The notes under the pieces are model-generated. The model saw nothing but the letters and a program-made list of their open reading frames with translations, made no database searches and was not told where the DNA came from. DNA of 64,000 nucleotides from Mojavia pulchra JT2-VF2 (lineage in GTDB: Bacteria; Cyanobacteriota; Cyanobacteriia; Cyanobacteriales; Nostocaceae), in assembly GCA_019359325.1 (NCBI GenBank), contig JAHHHN010000004.1:186001-250000 (forward strand), read 5' to 3'. Of this stretch, positions 8,636 to 17,170 are shown piece after piece (position 1 is the first letter of the stretch; the number at the start of each line of letters is the position of its first letter). Both the position numbers and the translations under genes were made by a program.

Positions 8636-9281
8636 ATTTATTTTCTGTTTTCTCTACATAGGCAATTTTTTCGCCTTGTTGCTGATAGGCTTTTTTCAGT
8701 AATTCTTCTTTTGAATACTGCAACATCGATGGTTCAAAAAGGGAAATACTCTCGAATAAAGACAGTTGAATTTGTTTAGGTAACTCTGGTATTTTGAGTT
8801 TATGTAATCTTAACAGTCTTTCTTCGAGGTAAACATGAGTTTCTAAATCACCATTGCACAAAATATGATTAATTTTTAGGTCAAACTGTCGTAAGCGTTG
8901 GCAAATAAGAATTGCTCTATGGCAGGTAATTGGATCTTTTTCTGCACACATCAGCGCAATTTTGTAATTTTCTGCTCCTTTTAACAATCGCTGAATTCCA
9001 TCTGCAAACTGTTGAGTAGATGCAATTTTTTCATATAAAGCTTTACCATCAACATAGCAAGTTGTATCACTAGGTCTTGCTCCTAATTCTCGTCCTAAAA
9101 ATACATAAGAAATACCTACATTGACTAAGGCTGCTTTAAGTGGTGCTTGACTGAAGTGTTGTAAATAGCGACTGTATGGATGCGATCGCACATCCGCTAA
9201 AGCTGTTACCCCCTGCTTTTGTAGCAATGTAATAAATGCTTCAATGCTGTGATTGGAATGTCCAATGGTAAAAATTTCCAT
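8628..9281 (-). CDS. DUF488 family protein, longer paralogue
   Basis: A 217-residue protein and the first gene of the DUF488-DUF488-dualOB cassette. The canonical family motifs are complete: FTIGHSNHS at the N-terminus, ADVRSHPYSR near residue 30, and LMCAEKDPITCHRAILI near residue 130. The C-terminal 50 residues extend beyond the domain and are charged and probably helical. The family function is not established. Upstream sequence is a weak promoter region containing a fragment of the A2M gene. It overlaps the next gene by 8 bases. Confidence 0.85.
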   Translation of the reverse strand: MEIFTIGHSNHSIEAFITLLQKQGVTALADVRSHPYSRYLQHFSQAPLKAALVNVGISYVFLGRELGARPSDTTCYVDGKALYEKIASTQQFADGIQRLLKGAENYKIALMCAEKDPITCHRAILICQRLRQFDLKINHILCNGDLETHVYLEERLLRLHKLKIPELPKQIQLSLFESISLFEPSMLQYSKEELLKKAYQQQGEKIAYVEKTENKYE

Positions 9282-9365
9282 CTCAAAAGTCTAATAGCTG
9301 CCATTGTGTCACTGTTACCCAATTATAGGCATCCTTTTTGAAGGCAGGTATCAGTAAAATAATTA

Positions 9366-9428
9366 ACTAAATAATGCAGGCTATACACTTCTGGATCGAG
9401 GTGGTCAGCGTAGGCGATAATGCGATCG
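9366..9428 (-). pseudogene. Truncated copy of the A2M gene 3' end (copy C)
   Basis: Read on the minus strand, about 20 codons (RIIAYADHLDPEVYSLHYLV) match the C-terminal region of the alpha-2-macroglobulin protein encoded at 11106-16823. The frame then diverges and stops. It cannot be functional. It is in the same orientation as the intact gene and a longer copy at 10436-10614, with a toxin-antitoxin module between each pair. Confidence 0.75.
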
Positions 9429-9484
9429 CCTTTTGTTGTTAATGTTGTAGTGGTGCGAGCGCTTTCTGGAAAAAATTATATTGC

Positions 9485-10117
9485 CTACCAAATAACATTC
9501 ACATCATACTGAGAAATTAACGGATCTAGAGTCAGAATTGGTAAATTTTCAAGTTGGCTTTGACAAACCAATATCCGGTCAAATGGATCTTTATGATGAT
9601 TGGGAAGATGATAAACTCCAACAGCGTGATTAAGTTGGATTGGTAGACTTTCAATAGAGTTAATCAGCAATTGCTCAGAAATAAACTGCTCTGGAATTTT
9701 TGGTAACAGCAATTTACCTAGTTGTGCTTTCAATACCTTCGCCAAAATAAGAGGTTAAAAAAATTTTGGCAAAAATGGCAAAATAACCGATACATAAGCG
9801 TTGAGCTTACAAGGTATGTTTTCCGCTCAAACCCTTGATACTGCGGTAGTACGTCAAAAAAAGCCTTGTGACAAATCGGGAAGGAATTTTTAGGACTTAT
9901 TGTTTTTGCCAAACCCTAGAGACTAGGACGTTAATACATGAACTTACCCTCGTAAATTGGCTAAGGTATTGGCTTTAATAGCTATTTCCCAACCGCTAGC
10001 TGCACTGAAAAATAACTTATTGTTGGCATCACTGATAATTGATCTAACTGTAAATGATAACCGAGAGCTATCAGTAATCCACCACAGAAAAGTATGGGTA
10101 TCAAACAGTACTCTCAT
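9485..10117 (-). pseudogene. VapC-like PIN-domain toxin, split by a MITE
   Basis: The N-terminal half is read from the ATG at 10117 (MRVLFDTHTFLWW...GWEIAIKA) and the C-terminal half ends at 9485 (QLGKLLLPK...HKDPFDRILV...LTLDP...VNVIW). Removing the 241-bp insert plus one 5-bp duplication restores an uninterrupted 128-codon PIN ribonuclease, the usual family length, with the acidic residues in place: FDTH, WEIA, DPFD and LDP. The toxin gene overlaps its antitoxin by 4 bases (ATGA). As it stands, the protein would end in MITE sequence after about 56 codons, so the toxin should be dead. The separate frame at 9485-9745 is only the orphaned 3' half. Confidence 0.88.
9731..9971. mobile_element. 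241-bp MITE inserted in vapC, with 5-bp target duplication
   Basis: The terminal inverted repeats are CAATACCTTCGCCAAAATAA at the left and, reverse-complemented, CAATACCTTAGCCAATTTAC at the right; about 20 of 24 positions match. The element is flanked by the direct repeat GCTTT (9726-9730 and 9972-9976). There is no transposase. Excision in silico restores the PIN reading frame exactly, which fixes the borders. The ends differ from those of the other MITE-like elements in the window. Confidence 0.88.
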
Positions 10118-10350
10118 CCCTCAAAGCTCGCAAGGATATCATCAGGTAAGGGATCGTCAAAATCTGGAGCGATGGTGATTAAGCCTTTAGCGCTTCCTGG
10201 TATCCGCTTTGGGAGATTTTGATTCACAGGTACTAAACGAGCGATCGCAACTCCATCTTGAATAATTGTCACTTCTTCACCCTGAATTACCCGCTTCAGA
10301 AGTTCAGAAAAGGTAACTTCTGCCTCTTGAAGATTAATATTTACAGTCAT
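10114..10350 (-). CDS. Phd/YefM-family antitoxin (VapB-like)
   Basis: A 78-residue protein with the Phd/YefM N-terminal fold: INLQEAEVTFSELLKRVIQGEEVTIIQDGVAIARLVPV is a nearly canonical match. This part dimerises and binds the operator, while the C-terminal DFDDPLPDDILASFEG tail would wrap the PIN toxin. It is the first gene of the module, followed with a 4-base overlap by the split vapC. Since the toxin is destroyed, this is an orphan antitoxin that may still repress its promoter or neutralise related toxins. The ATG at 10350 is preceded by AGGAGAAGC, a good ribosome site. Confidence 0.88.
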   Translation of the reverse strand: MTVNINLQEAEVTFSELLKRVIQGEEVTIIQDGVAIARLVPVNQNLPKRIPGSAKGLITIAPDFDDPLPDDILASFEG

Positions 10351-10435
10351 AGCAAAGCTTCTCCTAAAAGCTATAGCTGGCTTTTATCTTTCTTTCCTAA
10401 TTTTACAGATGAGCATATAAGCAGGCGATGAATAT

Positions 10436-10614
10436 TCAGGAATGCTCCTCTAATACCAGTGTAGACTCAGCCGCCCGTCCAAATTCTTCTGGTGCGTATT
10501 GCAAATGCGCTTCCGCACCAGGCCAGAGGAAGTTACCGAGAGTTACAGAACGTACTAAGTAATGTAGGTTATAAACTCCTGGTTCGAGGTGGTCGGCGTA
10601 GGCGATAATGCGAT
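10436..10614 (-). pseudogene. Truncated copy of the A2M gene 3' end (copy B)
   Basis: On the minus strand, about 59 codons read RIIAYADHLEPGVYNLHYLV through WPGAEAHLQYAPEEFGRAAE and stop at 10436. They are nearly identical to the true C-terminus of the A2M protein (HLDPGVYSLHYLV...AEVYLQYAPEEFGRAAE). There is no start codon or upstream part. It lies between the hicBA module and the vapBC-like module, in direct orientation to the intact gene. Confidence 0.88.
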
Positions 10615-10659
10615 AGCTACAAATGATTAAAAATAGAGAAGTAAGTTCATTACCAAATT

Positions 10660-10863
10660 ATGAAACTCAAAGTTGTATTAGAACCCAGTGATGAAGGTGG
10701 ATACACCGTCTATGTTCCCTCACTTCCTGGATGTATTAGTGAAGGGGAAACTGTTGAAGAAGCATTAGAGAATATCCAAGAAGCAATCGAACTCTATCTT
10801 GAGCCATTGGAAAATGAATTGAGCACTCAAGAGGGAGTAATTATTAGGGAATTGGTACTGTGA
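10660..10863 (+). CDS. hicB: HicB-family antitoxin
   Basis: A 67-residue protein with the HicB partial RNase-H-like fold: MKLKVVLEPSDEGGYTVYVPSLPGCISEGETVEEALENIQEAIELYL. This is the short form without a C-terminal DNA-binding domain. HicB sequesters the HicA mRNA interferase. It precedes hicA with a 4-base GTGA overlap, so the pair is translationally coupled. The ATG at 10660 follows an AT-rich leader. The pair lies between the intact A2M gene and its truncated copy B. Confidence 0.88.
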   Translation: MKLKVVLEPSDEGGYTVYVPSLPGCISEGETVEEALENIQEAIELYLEPLENELSTQEGVIIRELVL

Positions 10864-11087
10864 GTAAAGTTCCTATTTTACCTTACACTCAGATTATCGC
10901 TGCTTTAGAACAGGATGGATGGACAGTTGTACGCCAGCGAGGTAGTCACATTAGGCTAGAAAAAACCTGGTCAGATGAAGTTTTGAAATTGACAGTTCCG
11001 GCTCATCGACCAGTTAAGCGTTCTACTCTAGCCAAGATTTTAAAGCAGGCTCGTATAGACCTGGAAAGATTTTTAGATTTGTTGTAG
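10860..11087 (+). CDS. hicA: HicA-family mRNA interferase toxin
   Basis: A 75-residue protein with the HicA double-stranded-RNA-binding-like fold. The catalytic histidine is seen in RQRGSHIRLEK, with the usual early ILPYTQIIAALEQDGW and C-terminal KRSTLAKILKQARIDLERFLDLL. It starts at a GTG overlapping the hicB stop by 4 bases. It is predicted to cleave mRNA during stress unless bound by HicB. It is complete, unlike the neighbouring VapC-like toxin. Its stop lies only 18 bases from the convergent A2M gene stop. Confidence 0.9.
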   Translation: MSKVPILPYTQIIAALEQDGWTVVRQRGSHIRLEKTWSDEVLKLTVPAHRPVKRSTLAKILKQARIDLERFLDLL

Positions 11088-11105
11088 CCACAGATTACAT
11101 AATTA

Positions 11106-14100
11106 TTACTTACCATCCTCCAGTATTAATGTAGACTCAGCAGCACGCCCAAATTCTTCGGGTGCATATTGCAGATAGACTTCTGCACCAGGCCAGAGGA
11201 ATTTACCGGGAGTAACGGAACGCACTAAGTAATGCAGGCTATAAACTCCTGGGTCGAGGTGGTCGGCATAGGCGATAATGCGATCGCGGTAAATATTTTT
11301 AAACCCAAGTTGCCAACTATCGGCTTTTGCTTCTAATGCTGCTGTTGTAGTTTGAAAACTTGCATCTACTGCTTCTAATCCGGCTGGTAGAGGATCTGTA
11401 ATTACTATATGATCCACAGGATGATCGGTAATAATTTCCAAACCAATATCAAAAACTTGTCCAGGTGTTAAAGTTAATGGTTTATCAAAGGCGTAAAGTC
11501 CTAATTTTTGCAGAACTTTTTCTTCACCTACTTTCTGTATTTCTCTTGTTACCCTTAAACCGTTGAATTTTCCTGATTGATTTCCTTGCAGGCGATAATT
11601 ATAAGTAACCAGATAGTGTAATTTACCTCTACCTGATTTTTGTAGCACTAAATCATGACGTCCATGAGGTAATTTATCCATTGATACATTTAGCTGTAGG
11701 CTAGGATTGCTGTAGCCATCAAAGCGATTTTCTCCTAACTTTTTACCAGCTAATTGTACAGAGGTCACAAAATTAGGTGGTGTGGGTTGTAGTTGACTAT
11801 ATTCTACTAAGGCTGTGAGTGCTTGGGCGTTGTTATAACTAGTTTGCCATGTGCCATCTCTTCGTTGTGCTAGCAAACTTTGAAATAATTTATCGATAAC
11901 TTCGGGTTTAGCCTTGTTAGCAATAAATAGACGTAAAGCTTGCGCTTGTGCTGTCGTCGATGAACTCATCCATCCCCAACTATTGGGTAAACTAATAACT
12001 GCTGTGCGACCAGTTTCATATATATTTTTTTGTAACTGGTTCAACATTGTTTGTGATTCGTCTCGCCATTCGGAGAACTGGGATAAGTACCGCGCTAGTT
12101 TTATTTGATTGACTACATCAAAGTTATTGCGCTTTTGATAAATATCTGCTAAGAAACTATTGCGTTTATCGCCCAATTCTGCTAAAGCTATCAAGGCATT
12201 TAGTTGCAGTTGATTTTTACAAAGTTGCTGTTTGCAAAATTCGTATTGTCCAGGGTTAGCGAGGACTTTTTGTAAGTAACCCTTGAGGTGAGAAAGCATT
12301 TTAGAATCAATCAAACTAGGGAAGGCTTGACTTGCCTTAGTTAAAGATTCAGCTGAGTAGGAAGACACCCAAGGGTCGGATTTTTCTTGTCCAGGGAAAG
12401 AAGCAAAACCACCATCAGCTATTTGAAGTTTTTGCAGTTGTTCAATTGCTTGATTTGCTTGTTGGCTAGGATTAAATTCTGCAAATGTCTGACTATATTT
12501 TTGTGACAGCGTTCGCAAATTCGCCGCAATCATTAACTGACTCACTGCTGGTTCTGCGAATGGTAATTCATTATCTGCTAAAACTTGTTTGGCTGGTGCT
12601 TTAATTTCTGGTATTAAGGTACTTGCTAACTGAATATCTAAACCTCCCGCGTCTGGGAAGGTATTTTTATCAACATTCAAAGGGATTTTACTCTGCTTTT
12701 CAGTTATTCCTGTTTCAACAACTTGTTCTGTAATTTCCAGGGGCTTAATTTCCAAAGGTACTTCAAAAGCATCGGCTGCATTATTTAACTGCGTGGTAAA
12801 GCGAACTCTCCCAACTCCCACACTATCTGCGACCATGGGAAAGCGATAAGCCTGGGTAGCGGTTTCAGCTTTGGTTTGCAAAGCGGTAGCGGTAGGGTTA
12901 TTATCAGCAAACTTCACCGTACCGCTGAGTTCACCGTTAATTGCGAGATTTCCAGTATTTCCAGTGTTGTTCGTGACGGATAAACCAGCGAGGATGCGAT
13001 CGCCTGGACGGGCAAATTGTGGCAAGATGGCATTAGTTAGCAATGGTTTAGTAGTGATAAATGTTCCATCGCCATTGCCAAAACGCAGATTTCCATCGGT
13101 AGCAACAGCCATCACCCGCCATGTAGTTAAGTCATCGGGGAGTTTAAATGTAATCTGTGCTTTACCTGTAGCATCAGTAACCACAGAACCGTTGTAGTAA
13201 GCTAAAGCTTGAAAATCTGTGCGGACGCGGGTATTGGCTGCGCCTGAAGAAAAGCCACCGCCATAACCCCAGCCTTTGGGTTTGGGGATATCTTGGGGTT
13301 GAATGACGACAGCGGGACGATTATCACTGAAGCGGGTTGCGATCGCCTGTTCAGCATATACTGTATTTACCAAATCTGGCGGACGATAACCAGAAAGTTG
13401 TAGTACCGCCTCATTGACCACCATGACTGAGAATTGTCCTTGGGTGGGGTTACCTTGATTATCCTTGAGTTCTAGTTGTACAGTTTCCTCTGCACCAGGT
13501 TCCAGTGATGCTTGCGCTGGATTCACTTGCACTTGTAAATATTTATCCTGCAAGTTGACTTTAAATGGTGCAAAACCAATTTTTACTAATTTATCTAAAC
13601 TTCCCGGTTCCACTTGATTAAGTGGTGCGCCTTGTCTAACTAACACAGCTTGTACTGCTGCATTAGGTAGCATTTCTGGCGTAACTTGAAATTGAATTTG
13701 CGGTGCGCCTCCCTTCACTTTGGTAATCTGTTGATAGAGAGGTTTATCTTTAATTACCGCAAAATATAATTCTGCATCTGGGTAGGGAGATTGAATTAAT
13801 GCTGTTGCAGTTTCACCGAGTTTAAACTCTTTTTTATCTAGTTTAACTTCTAGGTGGTCTTCTTCTGGAGAACCCCAGAATACTTGATTGTCTCCAGTTA
13901 CCCAAATTTGTAAATCTGTGGCGCTTAATTCATCTTTAGTATCGCTAAAATTCGCTCTAATTCTGTAGGAACCTGATTCTTGAGGTGTTACACTTACCGA
14001 CTGAGGATTGCTAGCAGATGTCACTTCTGCTTGTCCCACTGTCTTATATTCCACTTGATTCTTTGGTGTTCGGCTACCTTCTACCAATTTAGTGACGCTG

Positions 14101-16823
14101 CTATATTTCATCTGTTGTAACTCCAGACGCAGCCGTTGACCTGTGATGGGTTTTCCTGTAGGGTCAGTAACAACAGTTTCAATAGAAAATGGTTTGCCAG
14201 CATCAGCAATAAAATTACTTTTTAACCCAATCAGGCGGTTAGTTGGTAAGGCTGTAAAAGTTTGCGAATTCGCCACCGATAAATTAGAAACATCTGCGAC
14301 TTGCACATCTACACGGTAAGTCATTGGATATGGTAAATCTTTAGCCACTGTCACAGTTTGACCGCTGCTACCGCTAGCATCTAACCGAGAATTTACCTGC
14401 AACACATCGCTAGGTAAATTTGGGCTTTCTTCCGGCCAAAACCATTGCCTACCAAAGCTAAACTCTTCCCATCCTTTGGGAGTAAAATTAGCCTGCTGGC
14501 GCGTGACAAAATATTTTGCTTCTCCTCCTTGGACAGGCGCACCAAATAAATAATTACTAGCAGCCTTAGCCTCAACTTTATCGCCAATTAAGGCAAATTC
14601 TTTATTCAAGTTGAGTTCAACTTTAAAATTAGGCGGTTTGAATTCAGCCACCCGAAATTCACCCGAAATTTCTTGTCCGCTTTTACCTCTAGCCTGGACT
14701 GTATAATATCCTAAGCGTTGAGCTTTATTAATCGGCAACTCTAGGGAGAAAGTACCAAATTCATTGCTTGTCTTCGTGCCTAAATTAGTCCTTTGTCCAT
14801 CAGGATTTACTAGAGTTAATTGGTAAACAGCATTTTTATCTTGCTGAATTGTGCCATTTTGTAAGTAATCAGCGAAACCAGTTAACCAAGCTTTTTCCCC
14901 TGGTTGATATAATTGCCTATCTGAGAATATAATTCCTCGTGATTCTGGTTTTCCATCTTGCCAACCTGCATCAATACCATAACCATAAACACCGCTATAT
15001 TCTTCTGTGCGGGTAAATGCCCAATCTTGATTTTCACGGGCAATTATTACCAATTCTGGTGCTTTGACAAATCTTTGATTTCCAGGAAAACATTGCTGCA
15101 AATCTTCGCGTTTAATGCTGAGATTACCATTATCATCTGTTTTACCAGATGCACAAGGTAGAGGTTGAGGACGAGATTTTACGTTTAATTTTGATTGATA
15201 AATTTCAATAGCAGCAGCTTTCACAGGTGAACCATCGCCAAGATGATGAACACGAATTAAACCAGAATCGGGAAACCACTGCGAAAATACACCTAAATTG
15301 GTTAATTGTACTAAGCCATAAGTTGTAGGTTCTCGCCACAGTTCCTTGCGATTTTCTTGATATTTATTAGTACGTGCTTGCACCCCATAAGCTAACATCC
15401 CCGTAGACGAAGATAGCTTTTCTCGTAAAGGAATAGTAATATCAACTGCTTGATTTTTCTTAGCTGATACTGGGAAACTTTGCCAATCAGCAGGTTTAGG
15501 TAATAAATCATTCCCATAATTAAAGTAAACCAAATCTGTTGGTTGGACTACGCGATAAGCAGCTTTGTACTTCGCTTCTGGCAGATTTATCGTATTAATA
15601 TTTAGCTGTAAGTCTTTACTTGAAGGAAAAATATTTAAATCTGAAGGAACCCAAATATCCCCAGCTAAATCGCCAGTTTCATACTTGACTGTGACAGGCT
15701 TACCTAAAGTTTGCCCAAATTTATCTTTGAGATTTGCGCCAACAGTAATTGTATAATTAGTGGCTGGTGCAAGTGCATAAGGATTGATGCGTATAATGTT
15801 ATCTTCCTCATTAACTTGAAGAAGCCGTGGAATATTTTTTGGGGCAGGATTAATTGTGATATTTTCTTGGGCTGAATCTGCCACTAAGATATTATTAAAT
15901 TCCAGTTGAGGGCTACCTTGAGTAAATCTGCCGTAAGTTCCCCCTGCATCTGGTTGTCCATAGAAACTAATTTTTTGAAATGCTAAGGGTGAATATGTTG
16001 TTAACTTGCTGGCAAATTCTTTTTCACTAGGCAAATTACCATAAGCTGGACGGATACCTGGAGAAAAATTCAATCGATAACGAGTTGCTATTTCTAGATT
16101 TGCTTGGGGGATAAGCTGATAAATCCAATTACGTGCTGAAGGGTCAAATTTTTCTAAAGGATCTTCATTTTCTAGTGGTTTATCTTCTTTGATTAAATCA
16201 ACTTTGAAGCCAATCCCCTGCTTTTTACCTTCTGGAAGTAATTGTAAATGTTCTTGGGCTGAAGCTGTATCTAGCTCTACGTTGGATGTAAATTGTAGTT
16301 TAGGTTGCAAATCAATCGGTTGAGCATCAGCCTTCTCAATAGGATTTACACCAGGTAAATTTGTCAGCTTAATCAGTTCTGTATTGAAAGTCCAAGCTAA
16401 ATCTTTATCTAAATGATGATTTTTTAAATCTGTTAAACCTGCTTTTAGGGTAACCTTAAATCTTGTCGCTTGTGGCAATGCTTTATCAGCTTGAAATCCC
16501 ACCATACGCGGTGTTAAAAAACGAAATCGGCCGGGTAAGGGTGGCAATAGTTCAAATTTTTGTAGCAAATTCTGCTGTTCTGGGCTGTCAAGACTTTCAA
16601 CAGGAATTAAAGCTTCTTTAAATCGGATGCGAATTTGATTGAGTGGTTTCGCATCGCCAATGGGACTAATTTGTTCAATCCAGTCTGGTAAATTTGGCGG
16701 TGTTAAAGGCGCAACCGTTGGTAGTGGTTCTTTACCTGGGCTAATTCCAAAAAAATTACACCCTGTTATTCCTAACATAAGTGCTAGGGTAAGTATGAAT
16801 TGAATAAAAATTTTAATAACCAT
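11106..16823 (-). CDS. Bacterial alpha-2-macroglobulin (A2M/MG2 family) lipoprotein
   Basis: A 1905-residue periplasmic lipoprotein. The N-terminal hydrophobic segment ends in a lipobox (GITGC), predicting lipidation at Cys22. Bacterial A2Ms trap external proteases that breach the outer membrane and are commonly linked to pbpC, as here, where pbpC is divergent 347 bases away. Visible landmarks include repeated beta-sandwich MG domains in the first two thirds, the PDDLTTWRVMAVATDGNLRFGNG block and the helical domain after residue 1350 (NLRTLSQKY...LADIYQKRN). The thioester motif CLEQ is absent: the aligned position reads LPFAEPAVSQ. It therefore belongs to the thioester-lacking group and probably works by non-covalent trapping. 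Two fragments of its 3' end lie downstream. Confidence 0.9.
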   Translation of the reverse strand: MVIKIFIQFILTLALMLGITGCNFFGISPGKEPLPTVAPLTPPNLPDWIEQISPIGDAKPLNQIRIRFKEALIPVESLDSPEQQNLLQKFELLPPLPGRFRFLTPRMVGFQADKALPQATRFKVTLKAGLTDLKNHHLDKDLAWTFNTELIKLTNLPGVNPIEKADAQPIDLQPKLQFTSNVELDTASAQEHLQLLPEGKKQGIGFKVDLIKEDKPLENEDPLEKFDPSARNWIYQLIPQANLEIATRYRLNFSPGIRPAYGNLPSEKEFASKLTTYSPLAFQKISFYGQPDAGGTYGRFTQGSPQLEFNNILVADSAQENITINPAPKNIPRLLQVNEEDNIIRINPYALAPATNYTITVGANLKDKFGQTLGKPVTVKYETGDLAGDIWVPSDLNIFPSSKDLQLNINTINLPEAKYKAAYRVVQPTDLVYFNYGNDLLPKPADWQSFPVSAKKNQAVDITIPLREKLSSSTGMLAYGVQARTNKYQENRKELWREPTTYGLVQLTNLGVFSQWFPDSGLIRVHHLGDGSPVKAAAIEIYQSKLNVKSRPQPLPCASGKTDDNGNLSIKREDLQQCFPGNQRFVKAPELVIIARENQDWAFTRTEEYSGVYGYGIDAGWQDGKPESRGIIFSDRQLYQPGEKAWLTGFADYLQNGTIQQDKNAVYQLTLVNPDGQRTNLGTKTSNEFGTFSLELPINKAQRLGYYTVQARGKSGQEISGEFRVAEFKPPNFKVELNLNKEFALIGDKVEAKAASNYLFGAPVQGGEAKYFVTRQQANFTPKGWEEFSFGRQWFWPEESPNLPSDVLQVNSRLDASGSSGQTVTVAKDLPYPMTYRVDVQVADVSNLSVANSQTFTALPTNRLIGLKSNFIADAGKPFSIETVVTDPTGKPITGQRLRLELQQMKYSSVTKLVEGSRTPKNQVEYKTVGQAEVTSASNPQSVSVTPQESGSYRIRANFSDTKDELSATDLQIWVTGDNQVFWGSPEEDHLEVKLDKKEFKLGETATALIQSPYPDAELYFAVIKDKPLYQQITKVKGGAPQIQFQVTPEMLPNAAVQAVLVRQGAPLNQVEPGSLDKLVKIGFAPFKVNLQDKYLQVQVNPAQASLEPGAEETVQLELKDNQGNPTQGQFSVMVVNEAVLQLSGYRPPDLVNTVYAEQAIATRFSDNRPAVVIQPQDIPKPKGWGYGGGFSSGAANTRVRTDFQALAYYNGSVVTDATGKAQITFKLPDDLTTWRVMAVATDGNLRFGNGDGTFITTKPLLTNAILPQFARPGDRILAGLSVTNNTGNTGNLAINGELSGTVKFADNNPTATALQTKAETATQAYRFPMVADSVGVGRVRFTTQLNNAADAFEVPLEIKPLEITEQVVETGITEKQSKIPLNVDKNTFPDAGGLDIQLASTLIPEIKAPAKQVLADNELPFAEPAVSQLMIAANLRTLSQKYSQTFAEFNPSQQANQAIEQLQKLQIADGGFASFPGQEKSDPWVSSYSAESLTKASQAFPSLIDSKMLSHLKGYLQKVLANPGQYEFCKQQLCKNQLQLNALIALAELGDKRNSFLADIYQKRNNFDVVNQIKLARYLSQFSEWRDESQTMLNQLQKNIYETGRTAVISLPNSWGWMSSSTTAQAQALRLFIANKAKPEVIDKLFQSLLAQRRDGTWQTSYNNAQALTALVEYSQLQPTPPNFVTSVQLAGKKLGENRFDGYSNPSLQLNVSMDKLPHGRHDLVLQKSGRGKLHYLVTYNYRLQGNQSGKFNGLRVTREIQKVGEEKVLQKLGLYAFDKPLTLTPGQVFDIGLEIITDHPVDHIVITDPLPAGLEAVDASFQTTTAALEAKADSWQLGFKNIYRDRIIAYADHLDPGVYSLHYLVRSVTPGKFLWPGAEVYLQYAPEEFGRAAESTLILEDGK

Positions 16824-17170
16824 GTTTAATTAATAATTATGTAGGATAGGCAATGCCCATCTATGAAGTTTTCAAAACTCCAATAGATCTGCTATATAGT
16901 TATTTATATAGATAACTAATCTAATGTGTTTGTTCCTTAAAATTACTATAATTCTTAACTAAAACATTTACTTTTTTTAACGAACTGCCAAGAACGCCAA
17001 GGAGGAGAGTAAAGAGAAGATTTTATCAGGTATTTAAATTTAGATAATACTAATTACCATCTCCAAATTTATTTTTATAGATGAGTTGTTAAGTGTTAAA
17101 AATATTTCCTGATTTAATTGCGATCGCTGCGTCAAAATTAAAGTAAGTTTGATGGGTAGAGGATTCGCTG
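16824..17170. promoter_or_regulatory. Divergent promoter region of A2M and pbpC genes
   Basis: 347 bases of AT-rich DNA between two divergent genes, so both promoters must lie here. A degenerate copy of the dispersed CGAACCGC..AAGGACGC repeat (AACGAACTGCCAAGAACGCCA, near 16979) sits in the middle and a HIP1 octamer near 17119. No clear operator was identified. Confidence 0.45.

Noticed and set aside
9485-9745. Separate 86-residue PIN protein
   Set aside because: It is only the 3' half of the split vapC; its apparent start is inside MITE end sequence.
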